Assembly: GCA_032717465.1 (NCBI GenBank)
Contig: CM064632.1
Location: 30,742,296 to 30,806,295 of the forward strand
DNA from: Coenobita brevimanus
Taxonomy: Eukaryota; Arthropoda; Malacostraca; Decapoda; Coenobitidae
Reading direction: 5' to 3'
Length of the DNA stretch: 64,000 nt
Below are positions 1 through 9,361 of this stretch, in pieces. How positions within the stretch are numbered: position 1 is the first letter of the stretch; each line of letters starts with the position of its first letter. A program made the position numbers and the translations under genes. The notes under the pieces were generated by a model that was given only the letters and a program-made list of their open reading frames with translations, was not told the origin of the DNA and did no database searches.

Positions 1-498
1 CCCCACATACAGCTCTTCACAATAGGGTGGAGTCAAAGGCTTTTCATCTCATCAACTTTCCTCCTCTTACTGACTCCCTTCAACCTCTGTCTCTTCGCCG
101 CACTGTTGCATCTTTATCTCTTTTCTATCGCTACTTTAATGGTCACTGCTCCTCTGAACTGTCTGCTTGCATTTCTCCCCCTCTACGACGGGCGCGTAGC
201 ACCCGTCTGGCAGCAAACTCTCATCCTTTTTCTGTCCAACTCTCTAATGCAAGAGTTAACCGTTACTCCCAGTCTTTCATTTATGCAACAGGTCAGCTCT
301 GGAACTGTCTCCCTCTGTCTGTATTTCCTGCTGCCTATGATCTCCAGTCTTTCAAACGCAGTGTGTCCAGGCATCTCAAAATGATCGGATCTTGAATTTG
401 GCTCTATATTGTATTTTGTTTTTCTCTTGGAGGGAACTGTTACTGCGGGCTCATGGCCTTTGGTTCCTTCTTCCTCGCATAAGAAAAAAAAAAAAAAA
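1..498 (+). mobile_element. Jockey-like non-LTR retrotransposon, 3' end
   Basis: The frame at 27-395 encodes the C-terminal tail of a non-LTR reverse transcriptase ORF. It is closely similar to the end of the longer copy at 35.5-38.8 kb, sharing the blocks FNGHCSSELSACI and SFIYATGQL and the ending KRSVSRH. The copy is entered from upstream, so its 5' part lies outside the window. Shared 3' UTR sequence follows the stop near 395 and runs to an A-tract at 483-498, as expected for target-primed reverse transcription. The tail region is open, but no catalytic RT motif is present, so this is only a fragment. Confidence 0.85.
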
Positions 499-599
499 CA
501 TAACCGACATTGATGGGTTTGAGGTACATACTTTCCTGTCCCGTCATTCCACAACACTTCGTCGTTGTGTCATGGTGCATAGCTCTAAAGGGTAACAGT

Positions 600-790
600 T
601 TTTCTTATGACTGTACAAGAGGCCAAAGCAGGAGAGAGAGAGCGGAGGGAGAGAAAAATGTGCAAGGAGAGGGGAGACAAAAATAGGAAGAGGAGATATG
701 GGGAGAGGGAGAACGCCTGAGGTGATGGACGGAAAGAAGAGGGAGGTCAAGGGGAAGAGAGGGAAAGAAGAGGGACACTTTGAGGATAAG
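600..790. repeat. Purine-rich (GA/GGA) tract
   Basis: The plus strand is almost entirely G and A (aggagagg, gggagagg, gaagaggg), with few pyrimidines over about 190 bp. It is non-coding low-complexity sequence; open frames here reflect composition only. Confidence 0.8.
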
Positions 791-813
791 AAGAGAGGGA
801 GGTTGGGAGAAAT

Positions 814-1036
814 GAAGGAAAGATGAATCAGACTGACATATAGCAGACAGACAGAGAGGTATAAAAGAGTGAAGGAAAGATGAATCAGGCTGACATACAG
901 CAGACAGACAGAGGTATAAAAGAGTGAAGGAAAGATGAATCAGGCTGACATACAGCAGACAGACAGAGGTATAAAAGAGTGAAGGAAAGATGAATCAGGC
1001 TGACATACAGCAGACAGACAGAGAGGTATAAAAGCG
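814..1036. repeat. Tandem repeat, 4 copies of 55-57 bp, each with a TATAAAAG box
   Basis: Copies start at 814, 871, 926 and 981 with gaaggaaagatgaatcag. Each ends in GAGGTATAAAAG. Copies 1 and 4 carry an extra GA before GGTATAAAAG, giving the 57 bp length, while copies 2 and 3 are 55 bp. The only other differences are point changes in copy 1 (cagactgacatatag) and the last bases of copy 4 (agcgt). The high identity suggests recent amplification. Confidence 0.95.
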
Positions 1037-1307
1037 TCTGGTTATGTATTCACAAGGTAAAGATGGAATCCTTATTGAGGAGGGACAGGGAAAGAAGTTA
1101 AGGGTATGAAGATTTTTTTCTTTGTACGTCAGAGGAAATCGATTCTGTTTTTACCACATCAATAAGAAAAGTTTCCCCTAAGCTTAATTACCATTTTCAA
1201 CTCAATGGCGTACAAGTGTATTAAAATTATTCCCATCCTTCCAAATCATATTCTCCCACCTCTCCAGTACCCGGCTCCTGCCATATCTTTGTTCTGCCAT
1301 CTGTAGC

Positions 1308-1310
<3 letters not shown>

Positions 1311-1344
<34 letters not shown>
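1311..1344. repeat. (GT)17 microsatellite
   Basis: Pure GT dinucleotide run of about 34 bp. Confidence 0.97.
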
Positions 1345-1345
<1 letters not shown>

Positions 1346-1588
1346 CTTGTGAGTGTCTGTTCTGGTAAGTGTTTGTGTCCTGCTGATTGCGTGCCTTACA
1401 ATGTGTCCTGGCCAGCCACTCATCGCTCCTAGGACTCCTTATTACCACCAAAACTTTAATTATAACTTTTCACTTCTCAGTTGCACTTCTTGCGGTTTGA
1501 GGAATCGTGATGACTCAAAAACTTGGTCTTCGGGTAAACTCTGAAGGACTATTTTTCTTGACCTATGTGCAGCCAGCTCTGCATGCCA

Positions 1589-1960
1589 TTGAAAAGTCGC
1601 CAAAACTTGCTATTGGATTTTTCTCTTGGCCTCAGAACGAACTGTTCTTTTGCAGTATCATTTAATTGAATTGGTTTCATTATTTTGTTGAAGCGCAAGT
1701 TAATTTTTCAACAGCTGAAGATTGGAGACTTGCAATTGCAGTTTTCTCTCCCTAATAGGATACATTGTTATTTTGCAATATCATTTAAATGAAAAGGCTT
1801 TGTTGTCTGTTAATGTGTATACAGTTGTTATTTCCCCAGCTGAAAAGACTCCAAAACTTGTGATTGAAGTTTTTTTTTTTTTTTTTTAACCTATTCAATA
1901 ATATTTGTGATATTTGTTAACCGAATTAGAGAAGATATTGTTACCTATATGATCCATTAT
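1589..1960. repeat. Diverged ~125 bp tandem repeat, about 3 copies
   Basis: Units begin near 1589, 1715 and 1840 with variants of tgaaaagtcgccaaaacttg followed by a T-rich stretch. Each has a second shared block resembling gcagtatcatttaattgaa, at about 1652 and 1776 and decayed near 1888. Divergence is substantial, so this is an old repeat. No coding potential is seen in 1345-1978. Confidence 0.6.
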
Positions 1961-2039
1961 GACAAGTAAAAAAGTTGGGTGGGAGGGATGGGTTCTGTGT
2001 GGCCTGAAAAGTCACAGAAAAAAAAATCAAGCTCTACCC

Positions 2040-2275
2040 TGTCTCTGTGGACCTATTTTCTCAATCGGACCTTTTTTATCAATGGACCAACATTCGCTCT
2101 TGGACCTATTTTCACCATGAAGTTTTCTCCCGTTGGTCTATTTTTCCCCATGCAGAAACACTGAATCCACACATGGAACTGTTTTCTACCTTTGGTCTAT
2201 TTCTACCATAGGCTTATTCTTCATGTCTATTTTCCCACATGGATCTGTTCCCACGGTGGACCTATTTTCCTACTA
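2040..2275. repeat. Degenerate short tandem repeat around GGACCTATTTTC
   Basis: Variants of tggacctattttc recur at about 2049, 2101, 2135, 2196 and 2258, often followed by an accatg- or ccatg-like string. Spacing is irregular (roughly 30-60 bp). The array abuts the CCCACCA minisatellite. Confidence 0.5.
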
Positions 2276-3190
2276 AACACCCACATACTCCACCAACCCA
2301 CCTCAGTCACCCACCCAACTCACCCAGCCACCCAACCCACTTCATTCCCTGTCCACCCATCCACTCACCGACCCACCACACCCACCCTCCCAAGCCACCT
2401 CTCTGCATACTCACCTTCACAAAATTACTTACCCACCATCCCCACCATCCCCACACACCCACCATACCCACCATCCCCGCACACCCACCATACCTACCAA
2501 TCCTGCTCACCCACAACCCACCATCCCCGCTCACCCAACACACCCACCATTCCCGCTCACCCAACACACCCACCATCCCCGAACACCCACCATCCCCGGA
2601 CACCCACCATCCCCGCTCACCCACCGTACCTACCATCCCCGCACACCCACCATACCCACCATCCCCGCACACCCACCATACCACCCACCATCCCCGCTCA
2701 CCCACCAATCCTGCTCACCCACCAATCCTGCTCACCCACCACACCCACCATCCCCGCTCACCAAACACACCCACCATCCCCGCTCACCAAACACACCCAC
2801 CATCCCCGCTCACCCACCACACCCACCATCCCCGCTCACTCACCACACCCACCATCCCCGCACACCCACCATACCCACAAGTCCAGCTCACCCACCACAC
2901 CCACCATCCCCACCCCCCACCACTCCTGCTCACCCACCACACCCACCATCCATGCTCACCCACCACACCCACCATCCATGCTCACCCACCACACCCACCA
3001 TCCCCGCACACCCACCATACCCACCAATCCTGCTCACCCACGACACCCACCATCCCCGCACACCCACCACACCCACCCACACTGCTCACCCACCACACAT
3101 GGAACATCCTGCTCACCCATCACACCCACCCACCCTGCTCACCCACCACACCCACCCACCCACCCACCCAAACCATTCCACACATCCGGC
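2276..3190. repeat. CCCACCA-type minisatellite (~0.9 kb)
   Basis: The tract is built from cacccaccat and ccccgctca or ccccgcaca modules, combined in units of about 21-30 bp. The plus strand is almost devoid of G. Long frames are open in two plus-strand frames and in minus-strand frames at once, encoding His/Pro/Thr-rich or Trp/Gly-rich repeats. Simultaneous openness in several frames is what a stop-free repeat gives and is not evidence of a gene. Confidence 0.92.
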
Positions 3191-3222
3191 CACTAACCTT
3201 CACCAGCAGGATGACTTGCAAC

Positions 3223-3225
<3 letters not shown>

Positions 3226-3312
<87 letters not shown>
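3226..3312. repeat. (AC)n microsatellite, ~87 bp
   Basis: Uninterrupted AC repeat just after the minisatellite. Confidence 0.97.
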
Positions 3313-3315
<3 letters not shown>

Positions 3316-4548
3316 ACAGAAACGTGACACCTTATCCCATTTCACGAACGTGGATGTAAAATTAGGAGAAATTAGCCAGTGCAAAGAGTAAAAAAAACTT
3401 AAATACTCTAAAGGAAAGAGAGCTGATGAAAACAGTAGACATTCAGGGAACACACGGTAAGGAAAGTAAACAGAGACTGAGAAGAACCATAAATTACATA
3501 GGGAAATGAGTTGAACAAAAGTGCAGAGAAAGGTGCAGAGAACGAAAGGCAAACTGAGTAATAATCGTACAGTTGCCTCCATAAAAACGTGGGTCATTCG
3601 ATGTGGATAGTATGGAGTTCGTACCACCTCTACTGGGCTGAGAGTTACTGTGAGGACGTTCCCCCGTACGTAAAGCAGCACCAATGTATTTTATTGTAGA
3701 AAATGATGTTGTAGCAGCAGAAACCCAATATAGAAAATACAGTAATATCTGTTAGGGGTTAAATTTGGTGGTTTATAATGAAAACAAAAATTAATATGAT
3801 CTTTGAGGAGCAGCAGTTAATTTCTGTGTAGTGGGTCGGTGAAGGTTTGACCACTCTCGACTGCAGCGGTGGCGACACTTCATTTAATTTAGTTTCATAG
3901 CAATTTCATTTCATAGCACTTTTATGCAGTTTTACGGCAGTTGAAACTAATACAGAGTTAAGAAAATCATTTATGTTTTAAGTCGATAAATAATACCGTG
4001 TAACCTCCGGGATAAGTGACTGAATAGGGAGGCTGCCAAAGATTGTGCAGCGTGGAGAGCCGCCATTAGAGAACCAAGGCCGACGCATAAGATCATGTTG
4101 GAACCTTTATAGACGATACGAGATACGAAGAAACTATATCAATAATCCTGTAAAAGGATGATTTGGTGATCAATTGATAACTAATTATTTAAACTCTGTG
4201 TACTGAAGTCTCTCAGCGGATTCAAAAGATTCAGTGTCAGCCAAGATGGTAATAACTGAAGGAATGTGTAAATTACCAGAGTACGAGAAGAGCTAACTCG
4301 ATATTGGGGTTGTATTTACGTAACGTTAGGCAGTGCGATAATTAATTACTTTTTAGTAACGTAACATTGTGTCATCTGTTACCCATTACATTACAGATTA
4401 TTATTGTTCTCCTTAACTGTGTCAGTCCTGCCTACGATACTCTACAATACTCATGCTGTTGGTTTGAAACAAATACAAATATCTCTGGAAAAATTAAATA
4501 GATACGGTCATACAGTTTCATCGGTCGACATATCTCAACGCGCGCTTG
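3313..4548. other. Unique-looking non-coding stretch
   Basis: No open frame with recognisable protein similarity, RNA gene or clear repeat was found by eye. Base composition is ordinary and AT-leaning. It could hold regulatory sequence or an old transposon, but nothing specific can be supported. Confidence 0.5.
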
Positions 4549-4870
4549 CGTGTGTGTGTGTGTGTGTGTGTGTGTTAGGAGGGGAAGGAGGTAACATAGA
4601 GATCGTAGAAAGGGAGGGGAAAGAAAGGGGACTTCTGAGAGGAGCGGGGAGGTCAGTATGAGATGTGACAAGAGAGCAGGAATGGGACATTGAATTGGAG
4701 TTTTAAGAAAGGAAAAGCGTGGTTGAGAGGGATAAGGAATGGAGAGGGGAGCCCATGAGAGAGGGGCGACCTGTGAAAGAGAGGAGAGGGGGAGGGGGGG
4801 CTTGCGAGAAAGGGAGGGGGTGTGGGAGTGTGTGCTGGAGGGGAAGGGATAGAAGCGGCTGGTCTGGTAG
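4549..4870. repeat. (GT)n followed by purine-rich tract
   Basis: (GT)n at 4549-4575 is followed by about 290 bp of G/A-rich plus strand (aaggaggta, gggaggggaaag, ggagggggagggg). No gene is supported here. Confidence 0.85.
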
Positions 4871-4938
4871 GTAGATGTGATAGGAATGGAAGTTTGAAAT
4901 ACTGAGTTGAACCGTATTCTGTCTGGCATGGGAGGCTT

Positions 4939-5094
4939 CGTAGCCCCTCATCCTTAGCGATTCATTTTGCTTATTACACCTTAGCATTTTCCTGTGTATT
5001 GTTTTTTCGATTTAATGTCGGTATAGTTTGCATCATGTAGCATTTAGGAGGATATTGAATTATTGGACTAAATCGCTCTTGAATAGATGTGACG
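4939..5094. mobile_element. MITE-like hairpin repeat, family A
   Basis: The left arm (cccctcatccttagcgattc) and the reverse complement of the right arm (aaatcgctcttgaatagatg) form an imperfect inverted repeat around about 100 bp of AT-rich DNA. The same arms occur at 30.4, 49.9, 50.6, 58.6 and 62.3 kb. There is no coding capacity. Exact ends and target duplications could not be fixed. Confidence 0.6.
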
Positions 5095-5139
5095 AAACAG
5101 CCAAAAGTGCAGAGAACACGATCCCAGAGAAGAATATGG

Positions 5140-5391
5140 ATTAAATGAGGAGGGGGGAGGGGCCAAGCAGTTGAGAATGAGACAAAGAAAACAGCAGAAA
5201 GAAAGATGTGTTTGTGGGAGTATGTTGCGTGAAAGTTGGAGATGTGGGGGAGAGGAGAAGTTTGTGAGATAAGGGGGAAGGAGGAACGGAAGACTGGTTT
5301 GTGTGTGTGTGGAGGAGGGCAGCAAGAAGCTGGTGGTAGGTGGGTGTGGGGGGGAGGTTATTAAGAAGTAGGAGACGGGGAGAGGAGGAGG

Positions 5392-5463
<72 letters not shown>

Positions 5464-5534
5464 GGGAGGGGGTAGGGGGACAAGAAGCGAGTGGCCACAG
5501 ACTGGTAGAGGCAGTGACCGTGAAATAAGCTCCC
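5140..5534. repeat. Purine-rich DNA with (GT)n(GA)n compound microsatellite
   Basis: G/A-rich plus strand with a compound microsatellite: GT repeats from 5394 switch to GA repeats at about 5422 and run to 5462. 5463-5534 remains G-rich. Frames across it (for example RERERE runs) are artefacts. Confidence 0.9.
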
Positions 5535-5639
5535 CATTGCGACGGGAACTCTGGCCTCAATTTCGCCGACTACTGTAGCAAATGTGGCGACCCTTGGAGA
5601 ACAGGCACGGAATTATCCTACCTTCTGACGCGCCCCCAT

Positions 5640-5982
5640 TGACTGTATAGACTCCTTTTCCCGTCTTTGGCTTTATTTTTTGCTTTACTTATTTATTTCC
5701 CTGGAGTTTTTTGCGGCTTTCTTCATGCCCCCATTCCCCTTTTGCTTCCTCCTCATCTCATCGTTCCGCCGACTTCATATTTTTATTACTTTACTCGCCC
5801 TCTTTATTCTCGTCCTTTTTTTTCTTTATTCTCCGCTTTTGCAAGGAGATTATGTCCTTTTTCTTTCCCATTCTTTTCTTCTCCATTTTCTGGATTTTCT
5901 TTATTGCTGATTCATTTCCTCTCCCTTCTCTTTCCCCTGCTTCTTCAGTTTCCTCCTCCTCCTCCTCCTCCTCCTCCTCCTC
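5640..5982. repeat. Pyrimidine-rich tract ending in (CTC)n
   Basis: T/C-dominated plus strand (ttcctt, tctttattc), ending in a pure CTC/TCC trinucleotide run at 5952-5982. It directly precedes the CR1-like element. Confidence 0.88.
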
Positions 5983-6014
5983 ATTGTACGCGGTCAGCTG
6001 GAGGAATTTTGTGG

Positions 6015-6463
6015 ACGCGCCCCCAGCAGCAGAAAGAGGTACTGTTTTCCTGGAGGTGGACTATGTGATATCACAGAAGCCAGTGATGAGGTCACAAAAG
6101 ACGCGAATGACAAAACTCCATACGTCATCCATGTTGGTACGAATGATCTGAAGCGCAATAGATCGGAGTAATTGCTAGCAAAGTAACATGAAATGATCAG
6201 ACGATTCAAAACTATGTCCACTAATGTGATAATATCTGGTATACTCCCAAGGATCAAGGCAGAGAATAGTTTTTATGATAAGGTCTTCAGCACAAATAAC
6301 CAACTCAAATCTCTTTGCACGCAATAGGGAGTCGACTTTATCAATCTGTGGGACCAGTTTTATGAGCAACATACTCTGTTCCAGAAAGATGGTCTCCATT
6401 TGAACTCGGTAGGAGCGGCACGGCTAGGTAGACTTGTACACAATAAAGTTGCCCTCTTCAAAT
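6015..6463 (+). pseudogene. ORF1 remnant, SGNH/GDSL-like esterase domain of a CR1-like element
   Basis: Visible blocks, in order, are FPGGGLCDI near 6048; the SGNH block YVIHVGTNDL at 6121-6150, whose Gly and Asn correspond to oxyanion-hole positions; NVIISGILPR near 6220-6250; and the terminal catalytic Asp-His block DGLHLNSVGAARLGRL starting at 6388. In CR1-type ORF1 proteins this fold is an esterase of unsettled role in retrotransposition. The frame is broken by stops at about 6169 and 6328. The nucleophilic-Ser block upstream was not identified, probably because the 5' end is truncated or absorbed in the CTC tract. Identification is good; no activity is expected. Confidence 0.78.
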
Positions 6464-6534
6464 AAAAAAACGAGGCACGTCCAGGACCAGTAACCTCAAA
6501 GTAAACACCCACAAAGTCAGATCATCAACTGTTT

Positions 6535-9324
6535 GGGACGGAATTAGAGTCTGCTATGTTAACGCACGTAGTCTGCATAACAAATTTGAGGATTTAGAAT
6601 CTCTTATTTACCTAGAAAATTATGACATTGTTGGCATCACAGAGTCCTGGATTAACACATCTGACCGTGACTTTCTAGCGGAATACTCAGTAACAGGGTA
6701 AAATATTTTCAGCTGTGAGCTACCACATCGAGCTGGTGGCGGTGTTTTACTATATGTGAAAACTAGTCTCCACCCCCTTGTGCTATCCAAACGCCGTATT
6801 GCCAACATAGACGCCAGTTATGTTCAGCTAAGTATTTCACACAAAATAAATATATGTCTCGTCTATCGTCCTCCAGCCCAGTCAAATGAGACAGATGAAA
6901 AACTTTATGATCAAATTGCAGAAATTTGTTGTCAAGAGGATAGCGTAATTTTTGGAGACTTTAATCTACTGGTAACAAAGTGGGGTGAACCTCTAACGGC
7001 ACACTCAGGACAAGAGCTTTATACGAATCTTAAGAAAGCGCCCTTTCTCAGCACGTAGAGTACCCAACGAGAGGAAACAATATCCTAGACATCATCTTGA
7101 CTAAAAATGATAACCTAGTCAGCAATGTTGAAATTGGACCTGAGTTTAGTTCCAGTGATCATCGAATTATACAATTTAATATTACTACTGAAAAAGTTAA
7201 AGAAACTGTGAGCAAAGAAAAGGTCCCAGATTATCGTAGAGCTGATTTCATCAGGCTTAGAGCGGTATTTGCAAATACAGACTGGAATGAAATGTCTGAA
7301 ACTGATGACATACACCAACCATGGGAAATATTCACCAAAAAATTTAATGAAGTGGTAAAGTCATGTGTGCCACTAAGTAACAGGCGTCCAGCTGGTAATA
7401 GTAAACCAAAGTGGTGGTCCAGTGAAATTAAAAGTAACTTAATAGCCAAAAAACAGGCATACCATAAATATAAAACTACACAAAACAATGGTGATAAATT
7501 ACAGTATGAAAATCTATGCTGCATATCGAAAAGACTTACTAACAAAGCACAAGAGCACTGGAGATCCACATTGCTGATACGTGCAAATCAAATCCTAAAG
7601 AATTTTACAGTTACATTAGAAAGAAAAAGGTTATGACTACATCAATAGGTCCTCTAGAAACGAACAACGGCAAACACATAGAAAATGAGGTCGAAATGGC
7701 AAACATTCTTAACGATTACCTTGCATCTGTTTTTACAGTTGAAAACACCACCAGAAACCTACAGTTACCCACAAACCAAGCAAATAGCACAGTCCTTAGT
7801 AACTGTGCTATCCATAATAAAGATATCCTTTCAGCCATAAATAGTACGAACATAAACAAAACCCCAAGCCCCGATAAAATATCACTGAGAATTCTTAAAG
7901 AAGCAAAAAATTAGTTACTGCTGCCACTCTCTGTCTTATTCAACAAATCGTTAAGTACTGGGAAAGTTCCATGTGAATGGTGATTAGCAAATGTAACACC
8001 AATTTTCCAAAAAGGAAATAAATCGCACCCAGGAAATTACAGACCAATCAGCTTAACATCAATAGTGTGCAAGTTAATGGAAAAAATCATGAGATAAAAT
8101 AGTTAATTATCTAGAAAAAAATAATTAAAGACTCGCAGCATCGATTCAGACATCGTCGTTCATGCTTAACTAACTTACTGGACTTTTTCCATGATGTTTA
8201 CAAATCATACAATGACTCAAGAGCAGTAGATATAATTTACCTCGACTTTCAGAAAGCATTTGACACTGTCCCACATAAGCGTCTCATGAGCAAAATAGAA
8301 GCACATGGAATAAAAGGAAATACACAGAAATGGTTATAAGACTGGCTTTCAGACCGAAAACAGCGAGTTGTTATAAACGGAAAGGAATCCAAATGGCGTA
8401 ATGTGATCAGCAGCGTTCCCCAAGGCTCGGTACTTGGATCGATACTTTTTATTATCTATATAAACGGTATTAATGAGGGTCTAAATTGTAAAGTATCCAA
8501 ATTTGCAGATGATACTAAAATAACCAGTAAATTAACTTCAGACTTACAGTGGCAGCAGTTACAAAATGACCTTAATACTTTAGCAAACTGGGCAGAAAAA
8601 TGGCAAATGAAATTCAACACAGAAAAATGTAAAGTACTTCATATCGGAAGTAACAACGTCCATGCGAATTACAAAATGAATATCCAGTTATCAAGTACAG
8701 ACAATGAAAAGGATCTTGGTGTGATAATATCAATTGACCTAAAACTAAGTAAGCAGTGCACCGAGGCAGTTAAAATTGCAAACAAGCTGGTGGGTTTTAT
8801 TGGAAGAACTTTTGAGTTTAAATTGGAAAAAGTCATGCTTGCCTTGTACAGCTCGCTAGTGCGCCCCCATCTTGAATATTGTGTGCAATTCTGGTCTCCG
8901 TACTACAGAAAGGACATTGAAAAATTAGAGAAAATTCAACGAAGAATCACAAAAATGATACCACGACTTAGAAATAAACCATACGAGGAACGCCTTGAAG
9001 ACTTAAATTATTTAACCTAACGAAGTGCAGGTTAAGAGGGGACCTTATTGAAGTTTTCAAAATCATGAAGGGATATGACAACTTAAACGTGAATAAATAT
9101 TTTGATATAGACCGGTCGAGTCAAACCAGAAGTAATGGCTTCAAAATTATGGGAAAGCGTTTCCAAACCCATGAAGCAAAATAATTCTTCTTTAACAGAG
9201 TTGTAAATATCTGGAACAGATTACCCTCAGATACCGTGAACAGTATCTCAATTGAGACATTCAAAAACAAAATAGACAAGTATTTTCACGAGAATCCTCA
9301 GCTGATTCTGTTTCTGTTCGAATA
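6535..9324 (+). pseudogene. ORF2 remnant: endonuclease-reverse transcriptase of a CR1-like element
   Basis: Endonuclease motifs: VNARSL near 6560, GITESWI near 6635 (catalytic Glu), GDFNL near 6955 (Asp/Asn pair) and SSDHRI near 7155. The linker carries KWWSSEIK near 7410. Reverse transcriptase motifs: GNYRPISLTS near 8035, YLDFQKAFDTV near 8240, PQGSVLG near 8418 and the catalytic FADD at 8502-8513. A C-terminal tail (RRITKMIP, IWNRLPSDTV) runs to about 9324. It is interrupted by a stop at about 6700, a frameshift near 7055, stops near 7912, 7982, 8095 and 8337, and further breaks after 9018. The longest open piece is 8403-9020. Clearly dead, but nearly full length. Confidence 0.85.
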
Positions 9325-9361
9325 ACTTGTTATTATAGCTACGTGTAAGTTCATTCCCCTT

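Larger units (their letters stand above)
6000..9340 (+). mobile_element. CR1-like non-LTR retrotransposon, decayed, two ORFs
   Basis: Two ORF remnants lie in order on the plus strand: an SGNH-hydrolase (esterase) ORF1 and an ORF2 with apurinic endonuclease, linker, reverse transcriptase and C-terminal tail. The combination of an esterase-type ORF1 with ORF2 motifs such as GNYRPISLTS, LDFQKAFDTV and KFADDTKI is characteristic of the CR1/L2 group. Multiple stops and frameshifts make it inactive. The 3' limit is uncertain because a different repeat array begins at 9362. Confidence 0.82.

Noticed and set aside
3820..4100. Possible tRNA or small RNA gene
   Set aside because: No A/B box pair at the right spacing and no cloverleaf could be drawn by eye.
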